Shown: positions 48,795 through 60,711, counted from the first letter of the stretch. The stretch is DNA of 64,000 nt from Gammaproteobacteria bacterium (GCA_015487785.1 WFPC01000004.1:1-64000), one strand, 5' to 3'. Made by a program: numbers and translations. The notes: generated by a model not told the origin, from the sequence alone.

Positions 48795-49579
48795 GTCGGG
48801 CCGCGCGTCGTTATCTGCTGCTGGGGCTGCTGGCTTACCTGGTGTTCCTGGCGCAGCAAATGCCGGCCTCGCTGGCGTTGTCCTGGTTGCAATCCCGCTT
48901 TGGGGATACGTTTGTCGCCTACGGGGTTTCCGGTACCCTCTGGCAGGGGCGGATCCAGCGCCTGGACGTGGCCGGGCGCAGCCTGCGCGATGTCGATTGG
49001 CGCTGGCTGCCGGGCGAGGCGCTGCTGGGGCGGATCGGCGTGGCCCTGTATGCCCGCGTGGATGATGGCTATGTGCAGGCCGAACTGCTGCGCGGGCTCG
49101 ACGGCGACCTGTTGTTGCGCGATGTGGACGGACGCCTGGGCATGCCCAAGTTACTGCGCTTGGTGCGGGTTCCCGGCCTCAAGCTCGGGGGCGAGCTGTT
49201 GTTGCATCTCGAGCGCCTGGAGCTGGACGATGACGGCAGGCCGGTGGCTGCGCGGGGGCGTCTGGCTTGGCTGCAGGCGGTCACTCTGTTTCCTCAACGC
49301 CTGTCGCTGGGTGACTTGCAGGCCGTGCTGAGCGAAACAGACCAGGGGTTGCGCGCCCAGCTCAGCGATGCCGGTGGCCCCCTGGTCTTGGACGGCGAGT
49401 TGTTGCTCAGTGATGCCGGTCGCTACACACTCGAATTGCAACTGGCCGCCCGCCAGCGCAATACCCCTCTGGCGCGCGCCCTGCGCATGCTGGGGCGGCC
49501 CGACGCCAAGGGGAGGGTCAGGCTGAAACAAAGCGGCAGCCTGGCCGAGCTGGGGTTGGCGCCGCCGGGCGCGGGCTAA
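48791..49579 (+). CDS. gspN: Type II secretion system protein GspN
   Basis: 262 residues. N-terminal transmembrane helix (YLLLGLLAYLVFLAQQM), then a periplasmic beta-rich domain with the GspN hallmarks VSGTLWQGRIQRLDVAGRSL and RDVDWRWLPGEAL. GspN is present in only part of the T2SS clusters and is not always essential. It ends the gsp operon. No gspO prepilin peptidase follows, so PilD from elsewhere in the genome must process the pseudopilins. Confidence 0.92.
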   Translation: MSRAARRYLLLGLLAYLVFLAQQMPASLALSWLQSRFGDTFVAYGVSGTLWQGRIQRLDVAGRSLRDVDWRWLPGEALLGRIGVALYARVDDGYVQAELLRGLDGDLLLRDVDGRLGMPKLLRLVRVPGLKLGGELLLHLERLELDDDGRPVAARGRLAWLQAVTLFPQRLSLGDLQAVLSETDQGLRAQLSDAGGPLVLDGELLLSDAGRYTLELQLAARQRNTPLARALRMLGRPDAKGRVRLKQSGSLAELGLAPPGAG

Positions 49580-49717
49580 TGTCTTGTCGCGGCAGCCCTG
49601 TGCAGAGCGGGTCCGGAAAAGCGTTTCCTTCCTTGAGATATCCGGGCTAGACTATCGCCCGGCGTCGCCGCTCCGTAGGCGCGTCTATGCCCGTCGTTCA
49701 ACTCTTCAGGAGAAGCT

Positions 49718-51220
49718 ATGGAATTCGGTGTCAAACTGAGCGCGGCTCACAGCCTGCGCAGCCAGTGTCTGGTAGTGCCGTTGTTCGAAACCCGCAAGCT
49801 CGCCGGTGTCGTCGCCGAACTCGACGCCATTGGCGACAAGGCCATCGGCAAGCGAATCAAACAGGGTGACTTCCGCGGCAAGCTGGGGCAGACCTTGATG
49901 CTCTATGACGTGCCGGGCATCAGCGCGCCGCGTCTGTTGTTGCTGGGATGTGGCAAGGCCCGGAAGTTCGAGGCCGGGGCCTTCGCCAAGGCGGTGGCCG
50001 AGGGGGTGAATGCCCTCAAGCAGGCCGAGGTGAGCAATGCCGCCTGGTTGATCGAGACCATGGAAGTGGAGGAGCGTGACCTGCACTGGAAGGTTTGTCA
50101 GGCGGTGCAGACGGCCGATGCCGCCTTGTATTCTTTCGATCGCCTGAAGAGCCGCGAGGACGACGATGCGCAACAGCCGGCGCTGAAAAAGATCTGGTGG
50201 GTGATTGCCGACAAGACGCACAAGAGCGAGGCCGAGCGGGCCTGTGCCGAGGGCATGGCCATTGCCAACGGAGTGCGCCTGGCGCGTGACCTGGGCAACC
50301 TGCCGGGCAACATCTGCACGCCCACCTATCTGGCCCAGCAGGCCGAAGGCTTTGCCAATCACTACGACTGCATCGAGACCGAAGTGCTGGAAGAGCACGA
50401 CATGGAACAACTGGGCATGGGTGCGCTGTTATCGGTGTCCCGGGGCAGTCGCCAGCCGGCCAAGCTCATCCTCATGCATTACCGTGGCGCGCCCGACGAC
50501 CAGCCGCCGGTAGTGCTGGTGGGCAAGGGGCTCACCTTCGATGCCGGTGGTATCTCGTTGAAGCCCGCCGCCGCCATGGACGAGATGAAATACGATATGT
50601 GCGGTGGCGCCAGCGTATTCGGCACCCTGCGTGCCCTGGTGGATCTGCAACTGCCCATCAACGTGATCGGGGTGGTGCCCAGCTCGGAGAACCTGCCCGA
50701 TGGCAATGCCAACAAGCCCGGCGATATCGTCACCAGTCTGTCGGGCAAGACCATCGAAATCCTCAACACCGATGCCGAGGGCCGGCTTATCTTGTGTGAT
50801 GCGCTCACCTATGTGGAACGTTTCGAGCCAGCCGCGGTAATCGATGTGGCCACCCTCACCGGTGCCTGCGTTATCGCCCTGGGCAAGCATGCCAGCGGCC
50901 TGTTCAGCAACGACGAGGCCCTGGTGGGCGAGTTGGAGGCGGCCGCACAATTCACCCGTGACCGGGTCTGGCGCCTGCCCCTGTGGGACGACTACCAGGA
51001 ACAACTCAAGAGCAATTTCGCCGACATGGCCAACATCGGCGGGCGCGAGGCGGGCAGTATCACGGCCGCCTGTTTTTTGGCGCGGTTCGCGGAAAACTAC
51101 CCCTGGGCCCATCTCGACATCGCTGGTACCGCCTGGCTCAGCGGCAAGGACAAGGGGGCCACCGGCCGCCCGGTACCCCTGCTCACTCGCTTGTTGATCG
51201 AGCGCAGTCGATCTGAATAG
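49718..51220 (+). CDS. pepA: Leucyl aminopeptidase (cytosol aminopeptidase)
   Basis: 500 residues of family M17, releasing N-terminal amino acids from peptides; in E. coli it also acts as a DNA-binding protein in recombination and carAB regulation. Active-site elements: VLVGKGLTFDAGGISLKP with the metal Lys and Asp, MKYDMCGGA, and the signature NTDAEGRLILCD. Upstream 138-base gap after gspN; ribosome site AGGAGA 6 bases before the ATG. It precedes holC and valS, as in most gammaproteobacteria. Confidence 0.96.
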   Translation: MEFGVKLSAAHSLRSQCLVVPLFETRKLAGVVAELDAIGDKAIGKRIKQGDFRGKLGQTLMLYDVPGISAPRLLLLGCGKARKFEAGAFAKAVAEGVNALKQAEVSNAAWLIETMEVEERDLHWKVCQAVQTADAALYSFDRLKSREDDDAQQPALKKIWWVIADKTHKSEAERACAEGMAIANGVRLARDLGNLPGNICTPTYLAQQAEGFANHYDCIETEVLEEHDMEQLGMGALLSVSRGSRQPAKLILMHYRGAPDDQPPVVLVGKGLTFDAGGISLKPAAAMDEMKYDMCGGASVFGTLRALVDLQLPINVIGVVPSSENLPDGNANKPGDIVTSLSGKTIEILNTDAEGRLILCDALTYVERFEPAAVIDVATLTGACVIALGKHASGLFSNDEALVGELEAAAQFTRDRVWRLPLWDDYQEQLKSNFADMANIGGREAGSITAACFLARFAENYPWAHLDIAGTAWLSGKDKGATGRPVPLLTRLLIERSRSE

Positions 51221-51269
51221 GGCATGGATTTTGCTGCCTTATCTGGCGTTGCACTGAAATTTGACACCC

Positions 51270-51701
51270 ATGACGCGGGTTGATTTTTACGTGCTCCAGG
51301 ACGACGCGCCGGCTGCCCGGGAGCAGTTCGCCTGCCGGTTGGCGGAAAAGGCCTTCAAGCGGGGACACCGGGTTCATCTGCGTACCCGTGATGCACAGCA
51401 CAGCCAGATGCTGGACGACCTGTTGTGGAGCTTTCGTCAGGGCAGCTTCGTGCCCCACCTCCGGCTGGACGAGGGGGCGCAGCAGGCGGGGGAGGATGCG
51501 CCGGTGACCCTTGGTGCCCAAGCGCCGCCCGCGCACAGCGATGTGCTGGTGAACCTGACCGACCAGTTGCCCGAGCTGTCCGCCGGTGTCCAGCGCATCG
51601 TCGAGGTGCTCGATGCCAGTGCGCATACGCGGGCCCAGGCGCGACAACGTTATCGCCACTATCGCGAACAGGGTTTCCGCGTCCACTCGCACACGCTATG
51701 A
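51270..51701 (+). CDS. holC: DNA polymerase III subunit chi
   Basis: 143 residues. Chi links the clamp loader to single-strand DNA-binding protein. The N-terminus VDFYVLQDDAPAAREQFACRLAEKA and the motifs LRTRDAQHSQMLDDLLWSF, SFVPH and VLVNLTDQLPEL are typical of HolC, including the Cys/Lys-bearing helix. The start at 51270 (ATG) is preferred to the TTG at 51261. Position between pepA and valS is conserved, here with an additional acidic protein gene before valS. Confidence 0.94.
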   Translation: MTRVDFYVLQDDAPAAREQFACRLAEKAFKRGHRVHLRTRDAQHSQMLDDLLWSFRQGSFVPHLRLDEGAQQAGEDAPVTLGAQAPPAHSDVLVNLTDQLPELSAGVQRIVEVLDASAHTRAQARQRYRHYREQGFRVHSHTL

Positions 51702-51720
51702 ATCACAGCAGGAAAACGCC

Positions 51721-52824
51721 ATGGCCGATTCGACCACAAAGATCAGTTCCGAGCCCGAGGAAAAGAATACCACTCCAGCCTCGTCCGAACTCGAGGACTG
51801 GCCCTCGGTGCTGGACCAGCTCGAGCAGGGCAGCCAGGTGGCCGATGACGACGACAAGGGTGAGCTGTCCTTGCTCGACGAAGCCATAGCGGAACTGGAT
51901 CAGGCATCCAAGACCATCAGCACCGTGGCCGGCGAATTCGAATTCGATCTGCCCGAACAACAAGCGACCGAAGAAGACGACAACATCCCCGTGCTGGAGG
52001 AAGCCGTCAGCCTGCCCACCGATTCGCAGGCCGCCAATGAAGCTGCCATTCCCACTCTGGGCGAGTCCGCCATCGTCATTCATGCACAGGAACAGGCTGG
52101 AGAGACAGAGGCCGAGCCCGGCGACGAGGAACGCGAGGAGCTGCTTTCCGAGTTGGAGGTCATTGCCCAGGATCTGAGCCTGCCGGCAGAGGAGGACGCG
52201 GACGCCGGCGCGGAGCTGGTCATGCACGAACAGGAAGAAGCCCTGCTGGAGCAGGCCCTGTCCGGTGACATCGACGCGTCGTCCGGGCACCAGTCTCCTC
52301 CCTCCTCCCTGTCCGGTTTCAGTGATTCCGAGCTGGAACATTTGCCTTCCTTCGTCGAAGCTGTCAGCGAAACCGTGGAATCAGCGGACGACATGCAAGA
52401 TGCCGCCTCCGACGAGTCAGTCTCCCAGATGCCGCAGCCCGATCCCGACGAGGAACAAACCCGCGAGGCTGTCGTCGGCGCAGAGCCCGGGCCGAGCCCG
52501 TCGGAGGCGCACGACGCGCCACTCGACACTCCTGGAGCCGTGGCAGCCACGGCGGGCCTGGGCAGCAGCCTGCACGACGCCCTCAGCCGCCGGCTGGAAA
52601 GCCTGGTCAGCGAGGCCATTGCCTCGCTCAACGACGAGTTGCAGCAGCAACTGGCAGGGCGCATGGAGAGTCTGTTGCTGGAAGCAGTGGACCAGGCCAT
52701 GCCCGGTCTGATGGAACAACTGGCCAGCGGCCTGCGCCAGCAGGTGCAAAGTCATGTACAGCAAGAACTGCCCCGCATCGTCGGCGACATGCTGGGCAGC
52801 ATTCGCGTCGACGAGCAAACCTGA
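51721..52824 (+). CDS. Acidic protein of unknown function between holC and valS
   Basis: 367 residues, no signal peptide and no transmembrane segment. It is extremely rich in Glu, Asp, Ser and Ala (ELEDWPSVLDQLEQGSQVAD, ELLSELEVIAQDLSLPAEED), with a long disordered acidic middle. The last ~90 residues are different: a helical, Gln/Leu-rich segment (LSRRLESLVSEAIASLNDEL, LMEQLASGLRQQVQSHVQQEL) likely to form a coiled coil or amphipathic helix. No family recognised. The ATG is 19 bases after the holC stop, so it is probably in the same operon. Confidence 0.7.
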   Translation: MADSTTKISSEPEEKNTTPASSELEDWPSVLDQLEQGSQVADDDDKGELSLLDEAIAELDQASKTISTVAGEFEFDLPEQQATEEDDNIPVLEEAVSLPTDSQAANEAAIPTLGESAIVIHAQEQAGETEAEPGDEEREELLSELEVIAQDLSLPAEEDADAGAELVMHEQEEALLEQALSGDIDASSGHQSPPSSLSGFSDSELEHLPSFVEAVSETVESADDMQDAASDESVSQMPQPDPDEEQTREAVVGAEPGPSPSEAHDAPLDTPGAVAATAGLGSSLHDALSRRLESLVSEAIASLNDELQQQLAGRMESLLLEAVDQAMPGLMEQLASGLRQQVQSHVQQELPRIVGDMLGSIRVDEQT

Positions 52825-52883
52825 CCCGGCGCCCTGTCCCTGGCGAGAGAGCACCTCTTGCCTGATCCTGCCCCCGGCTCATG

Positions 52884-52889
52884 TATAAT
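52884..52889 (+). promoter_or_regulatory. Consensus -10 box (TATAAT) upstream of valS
   Basis: A perfect TATAAT in the context ATGTATAATACGCGC, 28 bases before the valS ATG at 52917. TTGCCT at 52858 would be a -35 with a 20-base spacer, longer than ideal. The ATG at 52881 inside the box is in frame with valS, but translation from it would start within the promoter, so I reject it as the start. Confidence 0.5.
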
Positions 52890-52916
52890 ACGCGCTCTTT
52901 TTCGAGCCACGACGAC

Positions 52917-55748
<2,832 letters not shown>

Positions 55749-55941
55749 GCGCGAAAGTGTATTTCGCCCACATTCCGTGAGCGGGAAATCGCCGCAATCG
55801 GGCTGGAGCTTCGTGCCCGGAGGCCGATACAAACCATTTACAGCCGCAGTTTCTCAACACTGCACAACGGGTTATGATGAGCCCTCGCAATGGGCCGGCT
55901 CGCCTCCCGGCCCCGGGTCTACGATGATAAAAGGTGTGAGC

Positions 55942-57210
55942 ATGCAACAAAAACACAGCGACTGGTCGGTGGTCTGTCACAGTGATTTCGGCGGCAAGGG
56001 AACGGTGGCCGTGGTGGAACCCGAAGGCGAGGGATTTCGCGTTGTCCGGCTGGAGGAAGCCGCGGCCAGCGGCGAGCCTCCCGAGCGACGGCCGGTGTTC
56101 TTCGGCGTGGACGGCGAGCACCGCGCCATTCTGATGAACGCGGTGGACAAGACCGTGCGTCACGCGGCCGCCGTGCCGGCAGATGCCTTTCCCGCCTATG
56201 CCTATCGTGACGATGCCCACGGGCGCATCTGGTTCATGAACGACGGTGACAAGGAAACCGGCAACGATACCCTCAACTGTGGTGACCAGGGCGCCTCGGT
56301 GACCATCGTCGAGCGGTCCTCGGCACGGGTGCTCAAAACCCTGTGCGTGGGCCGGGGCCACCACGTGACCCTGTTCTGGCAGGCCGCCGAGGGCCAGTCC
56401 TGCCAGCCGGCCAGGAAGGCCTTCGTGAGCAACCTGCTGGACGGCACGATCAGCGTGGTGGGCAACGACGCCGACGACCCCGAGACCTTCCTGCAGATCA
56501 TCGACACCATCAACCTGGCCGAGGCCGAGCACGAGGACGGGCGGGCCGATGCCCTGCCCAACAAGGCCTTTCCCCACGGCATGGTGTATTCCGCCGTCAG
56601 CGGCAGGCTCTACAACCTCAACAACGGCTACGGCACCATCGCCGTGATCGACCCGGTGAGTCACGCCATCGAGCGCCGTCTGCCGCTCAAGGGGTGCAGC
56701 AACCTGCTGGACAGCCCCGACGGACGTTTCCTCATCGGCAAAGGGGCCGACCGCAAGTCCGACCCGGAGCACGTGATCGGCAGGCTGGTGGTGATCGATG
56801 CCGTCAGTGGCGAGCAATTGCAGAGCCTGAGCCTGCCCGACTACTATCCCAGCGTGTATCGCTTCAGCCCCGATGGCCGCCGGCTCTATCTCACCTCCGC
56901 CAGCACCGGCAAGGGCGTCCAGCGTGACAATCTGAACAAAACTGTGGTGCAGGTCTACGACACCAGTCGCCTGCCGGAAATCAACTTGCTCGAAACCCTC
57001 GAGGTGGGTCTGGCCGACTGTGGCCGCCGGCCCATCGCCTTCGCCCGCCGGGGCGCGGGCCTGAGCCACGTGTTCATCCCCAATCCCAGCGATGGCACTC
57101 TGAGTATCTTCGATGCCGGGCACAAGCACCTGGCCACGCTGGAGATCAGTGCGCCGGGCAGCCAGGAAGTGTTGTTCTCCTTCTGGGGTGAGGGCATCAG
57201 CGGCGCCTGA
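55942..57210 (+). CDS. Cytoplasmic YVTN-type beta-propeller protein of unknown function
   Basis: 422 residues without signal peptide. Blade-like repeats are visible (ARKAFVSNLLDGTISVVGND, SGRLYNLNNGYGTIAVIDPV, DGRRLYLTSAS, LSHVFIPNPSDGTLSIFDA), so it is a seven- or eight-bladed YncE-like propeller. Six cysteines are scattered (CHSDFGGKG, NCGDQGAS, LCVGRGHHVTLFW, SCQPARK, KGCSNLL, LADCGRRP) and the GRGHH segment could bind metal; both points are only observations. Start ATG 55942 is chosen for AAGGTG 5 bases upstream, in preference to ATG 55924. No neighbouring gene suggests a pathway. Confidence 0.78.
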   Translation: MQQKHSDWSVVCHSDFGGKGTVAVVEPEGEGFRVVRLEEAAASGEPPERRPVFFGVDGEHRAILMNAVDKTVRHAAAVPADAFPAYAYRDDAHGRIWFMNDGDKETGNDTLNCGDQGASVTIVERSSARVLKTLCVGRGHHVTLFWQAAEGQSCQPARKAFVSNLLDGTISVVGNDADDPETFLQIIDTINLAEAEHEDGRADALPNKAFPHGMVYSAVSGRLYNLNNGYGTIAVIDPVSHAIERRLPLKGCSNLLDSPDGRFLIGKGADRKSDPEHVIGRLVVIDAVSGEQLQSLSLPDYYPSVYRFSPDGRRLYLTSASTGKGVQRDNLNKTVVQVYDTSRLPEINLLETLEVGLADCGRRPIAFARRGAGLSHVFIPNPSDGTLSIFDAGHKHLATLEISAPGSQEVLFSFWGEGISGA

Positions 57211-57223
57211 GCCTTTTTCTCCC

Positions 57224-57249
57224 GGGCGCCGCCGTGGCCGGCGGCGCCC
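57224..57249. repeat. Perfect 10-base inverted repeat after the propeller gene
   Basis: GGGCGCCGCC (57224-57233), a 6-base loop, then GGCGGCGCCC (57240-57249). It begins 13 bases after the propeller stop codon, where a terminator would be, but the T-run (CCTTTTTC) lies before it and none follows, so if it ends transcription it does so without the usual U-tract. Confidence 0.5.
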
Positions 57250-57363
57250 GCACTGTTTGCCCTCCAGTACGTGTTTGGCGAGAAACGTTTAAAGCGCTAA
57301 AGCCTTCAGCGTCTCGTCCGCTAATGAAAGTGGTACGGCACTGTGAAAAAACGGCAATGGGGC

Positions 57364-57391
57364 TAAAGCTTGACCCGAGAGTTGCCGAAAC
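57364..57391 (+). promoter_or_regulatory. Candidate FliA (sigma28) promoter of the PAS chemoreceptor gene
   Basis: TAAAGCTT then GCCGAAAC with 12 bases between the octamers (consensus TAAAGTTT - 11 - GCCGATAA): 7 of 8 and 6 of 8 matches, spacing one base too long. It lies about 54 bases before the ATG at 57445. A second candidate precedes the other chemoreceptor gene at 41355. Confidence 0.45.
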
Positions 57392-57444
57392 CTTTTTCAC
57401 AACAATGAAAACGTTTCACTTTTCAGATCGATACAGAGTGAGCC

Positions 57445-59028
57445 ATGAAAAAGAACTTTCCCATCACCGGGGTTGAAAACAATTACCCAGACGATATCCA
57501 CATCGTCTCGACAACGGATTGCAAGGGTATCATCACGTCGTTCAACGAGGACTTTCTCACGGTCAGCGGTTTCGCGCCGGAGGAATTGCTCAAGAAAAAC
57601 CACAATGTGGTGCGCCATCCCGACATGCCACCGGCGGCCTTCGCCGATCTGTGGCAGGTTGCCAAGGCTGGCAAGCCCTGGATGGGAATCGTCAAGAATC
57701 GCGACAAGCAGGGCAATCACTACTGGGTGGATGCCTATGTGACGCCCATCTACGAAGGCGGGCAGGTGGTGGGCTACCAGTCGGTGCGGGTCAAGCCCGA
57801 CCGCACCCACGTGAAACGGGCAGAAAAACTCTATCAGGCCCTGAACAAGGGGCTCTCACCCTGGCAGAAGCTGCGAGGCAGGCTGCAGTTCGGATTGATG
57901 GGCAAGATCGTGACCGGGTATGCCCTGGCCCTGTTGCCGGCGCTGGCCGCGCTGTGGTGGCTGGATCTGCCCCGGGAGATACTGCTGGGCGTGGTGGCGC
58001 TCACCGCCCTGGCCGGTGGCCTGGTGGCCGCCAAGCTCATCGCCCGCCCCTGGCAACAGGCCGCCGCGGCCAGCCGGGATATCTTCGCCAATGCCGTGGC
58101 GCAGCAGGTCTATACCGGGCGTGATGACGAACTGGGCCAGTTGCAACTGGTTATCCAGGCTCAGGAGGCCAAGCTGCGCACGGTGATCTGGCGGCTGGAT
58201 GCTGCCGCCAGCAAGGTGGACGAGATTGCCGCCAGTACCGCCGAGGTGGTGGAGCGCACCGACCAGGGCATCCAGCAGCAGCAAGTGGAACTGGAACAAG
58301 TGGCCACGGCGATGAACGAAATGGTGGCCACGGTGCAGGAAGTGGCGCGCAATGCCGCCGACACCGCCCAGGCCACCGAAGCGGCCGACAAGGAAGTGAT
58401 GCAGGGCAAGGCCGTGGTGACCCAGACCATCGACGGTATCAACCGCCTGGCCGAGGAGATCGAACGGGCCTCCGCGGCCATCAGCAAGCTCGCCCAGGAC
58501 AGCGAGCAGATCGGTGGCGTGGTGGATGTGATCCGCAGTATTGCCGAGCAGACCAACCTGTTGGCGCTGAACGCGGCCATCGAGGCGGCCCGTGCCGGCG
58601 AGCAGGGACGGGGTTTCGCGGTGGTGGCCGACGAGGTGCGCACCCTGGCCAGCCGCACGCAGGAATCCACCGAGGAAATCCAGAACATGATAGAGCGCCT
58701 GCAACAGGCCTCGGGTGAGGCGGTGCAGGTGATGGAGCAGGGCCAGCGCATCAGCCAGGCCAGCGTGGAGGAAGCCCAAAATACCGGCGAGTCGCTGGAT
58801 CGCATCACCCAGGCGGTGAAGAACATCTACGACATGAGCACCCAGATCGCCTCGGCGGCGGAGGAGCAGAGCAGCGTGTCGGAGGAGATTAATCGCAATC
58901 TCACCAACATCCATCAAGTGGCCGAGAACACGGCCAGTCAGTCGGTGGAAACCGCGCGTTCCACACAGGAGCTGTTACTGGAGGCCGACCGTCTGCGCGC
59001 CATGGTGCATCAGTTCGGTTCAGGGTGA
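57445..59028 (+). CDS. PAS-domain (Aer-like) chemoreceptor
   Basis: 527 residues. The N-terminal PAS domain ([59 protein letters not shown]) has the pattern of the FAD-binding Aer redox sensor, including the conserved Trp and the HPDMP motif. Two membrane helices follow ([39 protein letters not shown]), then HAMP-like and MCP coiled coil with hairpin tip [21 protein letters not shown]. This predicts energy/redox taxis. No periplasmic sensor domain and no CheR-binding pentapeptide. A strong intrinsic terminator follows. Confidence 0.93.
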   Translation: MKKNFPITGVENNYPDDIHIVSTTDCKGIITSFNEDFLTVSGFAPEELLKKNHNVVRHPDMPPAAFADLWQVAKAGKPWMGIVKNRDKQGNHYWVDAYVTPIYEGGQVVGYQSVRVKPDRTHVKRAEKLYQALNKGLSPWQKLRGRLQFGLMGKIVTGYALALLPALAALWWLDLPREILLGVVALTALAGGLVAAKLIARPWQQAAAASRDIFANAVAQQVYTGRDDELGQLQLVIQAQEAKLRTVIWRLDAAASKVDEIAASTAEVVERTDQGIQQQQVELEQVATAMNEMVATVQEVARNAADTAQATEAADKEVMQGKAVVTQTIDGINRLAEEIERASAAISKLAQDSEQIGGVVDVIRSIAEQTNLLALNAAIEAARAGEQGRGFAVVADEVRTLASRTQESTEEIQNMIERLQQASGEAVQVMEQGQRISQASVEEAQNTGESLDRITQAVKNIYDMSTQIASAAEEQSSVSEEINRNLTNIHQVAENTASQSVETARSTQELLLEADRLRAMVHQFGSG

Positions 59029-59053
59029 GTTTCCTCATTTTCATCGCCAAGAG

Positions 59054-59083
59054 AGCGGGCTCTTCGAGCCCGCTTTGTTTTTC
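59054..59083 (+). terminator. Intrinsic terminator after the PAS chemoreceptor gene
   Basis: AGCGGGCTC (59054-59062), TTC loop, GAGCCCGCT (59066-59074), then TTGTTTTT: a perfect 9-base stem with a U-rich tail, 25 bases after the stop codon. The best intrinsic terminator in the window. Confidence 0.9.
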
Positions 59084-59194
59084 AGGGCGTCTTTTGCGCG
59101 TAATGCCCGGTGTACCTTGGTGTAGCTCATGGCTGTCAATTTGTGTGCGCTTATAGTATGTTTCGCCAAACTTTATCGAGGGAGATCTTGTCCG

Positions 59195-59971
59195 ATGTCG
59201 AAAAAATGCGTTTCTGTACTGTTGTTGCTGTTTGGTCTGGTTCTGGCGTCCACCGCCCAGGCACGCCATTTCAAGGTCTATGGCTACAAGACACCGGAGG
59301 CCGGCGAAACCGAACTGGTCTACTGGAACGACTACGTGGCCGGGTCGACCAAGAGCATGGCCTTCTTTGGCAAGAACGTCGATCGTGAGGGTCTGCTGAT
59401 ACACACCCTGGAGGTGGAGTATGGCCTCACCGATCGTCTCAAGCTGGCGGCCTACCTGGATGCCGAACAGCCCGCGGGAGAGAATCTCGAAGTGGCGCGG
59501 GCCCGCGTGGTGGCGGCGCATTACCGCTTCGGCAATCCCGGCGAGCGTTTCTTCGATCCGGCCATCTACATCGAATACTACCTGCCCCGGCCGGCCTACC
59601 TGGGCTATGCCAAGGAGCGGGTGGAGGCGCGCATCATCCTGGAGAAGAAACTCGGTGACATGGTGCTGAAGCTGAACCCGGTGCTGGAAAAGGTGGTCAG
59701 CGGCCCCAAGGTGGACGAAGGCATGGAACTGGCCTATAGCGCTAGCCTCTATGGCCCGGTGTCCGACAGACTCAAGTGGGGTATCGAGTACTATGGTGGC
59801 GTGGGCGAGCTGGTGGCGGTCAAGCCGCTCGACGAACAGAAGAACTACCTGGTGCCCGCCGTCACCTATAAGTTCAGCAAGCATCTCAAGTGGAACATCG
59901 GTGCGGCCTTCGGTATCACCAAGGCGGCCGACGACCTGGTGATCAAGAACATCGTCGAATGGGAGTTGTAA
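59195..59971 (+). CDS. Exported outer-membrane barrel-like protein
   Basis: 258 residues. Signal peptide (VLLLLFGLVLASTAQA) followed by about ten alternating beta strands with periplasmic-turn patterns (LEVEYGLTDRLKLAAYLDAE, ARARVVAAHYRFG, YIEYYLPRPAYLGYAK, SASLYGPVSDRLKWGIEYYGG, YKFSKHLKWNIGAAFGITKA), typical of small outer-membrane barrels. No family name can be assigned. The start at 59195 follows GAGGGAG at 59178 by 10 bases. Its 3' end overlaps the next lipoprotein gene by 13 bases, so the two are cotranscribed. Confidence 0.75.
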   Translation: MSKKCVSVLLLLFGLVLASTAQARHFKVYGYKTPEAGETELVYWNDYVAGSTKSMAFFGKNVDREGLLIHTLEVEYGLTDRLKLAAYLDAEQPAGENLEVARARVVAAHYRFGNPGERFFDPAIYIEYYLPRPAYLGYAKERVEARIILEKKLGDMVLKLNPVLEKVVSGPKVDEGMELAYSASLYGPVSDRLKWGIEYYGGVGELVAVKPLDEQKNYLVPAVTYKFSKHLKWNIGAAFGITKAADDLVIKNIVEWEL

Positions 59972-60711
59972 ACCGAATCGTTCCGTCCCTGGTATTCGGC
60001 ATGCTGGTGCTGGGCGGATGTGCCCGGACCAGCATGCCGGACGCCGATCCTGCGCACGGGGATTCGCCGGACGCGAGCATCGACAGTGCGGCCACGGCCT
60101 ATGAAATCGCTGCCATCGTCTACCGTCTGGTGGCGCTGGATGTACCCTATACCGCCTCGGTATCCATGACCGCCAGTGGCGAGGTCAACCAGGCTGCTTG
60201 CAGCAGCGGGAGTATCGGGGGTGAAGGGGGCATGATCATGGAAGGTGAACGCATGATCGGGGGCATGAACATGCGCTTCGAGTCCTGTGCGCTGGCCGGT
60301 AGCCCCAGCGGGCATGCGTTGGTTGTGGACGGCGGTTGTTTCAATCGCATGGACGATGGCGCGGAAACCGTCAGCGGCGAGGAGGTGGTTTTCACTGTGG
60401 CCGGTGTGGGCCATACCCTACATGACTTTTCCATCAGCCGGGATGGCCGGCGCATGTTCACGGCCAAGGGTTATGTGCACGGCCTGGGCGAGAATGCCGA
60501 TCGAGTGGCTTCTTTTTCCACGCCCAGCCGGTTCGAGTACGACGCCAGCGGGCAACTGCTGGCGGGCAGCCTGCTGATCCGCGGCGCTCAGGGTAGTACG
60601 GTCCGTCTCACAGTGACCGATGCCAATGAGTTTGTCCTGGCCACCGACATGGATGGCGATGCTGTGGTCGACGATCAGCAAAGTTATTCCTGGGCGGGTT
60701 TCACCCCCTGA
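59959..60711 (+). CDS. Lipoprotein of unknown function
   Basis: 250 residues. Lipoprotein signal with lipobox LGGC (RIVPSLVFGMLVLGGCARTS), then a soluble mainly beta domain with Met/Gly-rich stretches (GSIGGEGGMIMEGERMIGGM) and repeated SISRDGRRMFT and FEYDASGQLL patterns. It ends in DDQQSYSWAGFTP. No family recognised. The start ATG at 59959 lies inside the preceding gene, which argues for translational coupling to the outer-membrane barrel-like protein. Confidence 0.72.
   Translation: MGVVNRIVPSLVFGMLVLGGCARTSMPDADPAHGDSPDASIDSAATAYEIAAIVYRLVALDVPYTASVSMTASGEVNQAACSSGSIGGEGGMIMEGERMIGGMNMRFESCALAGSPSGHALVVDGGCFNRMDDGAETVSGEEVVFTVAGVGHTLHDFSISRDGRRMFTAKGYVHGLGENADRVASFSTPSRFEYDASGQLLAGSLLIRGAQGSTVRLTVTDANEFVLATDMDGDAVVDDQQSYSWAGFTP

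Noticed and set aside
49580..49717. Promoter reading TTGAGA/TAGACT in front of pepA
   Set aside because: The two hexamers are only about 10 bases apart, too close for a sigma70 promoter.
52881..52916. ATG at 52881 as the valS start
   Set aside because: It is inside the TATAAT box of the likely promoter and no ribosome site precedes it.
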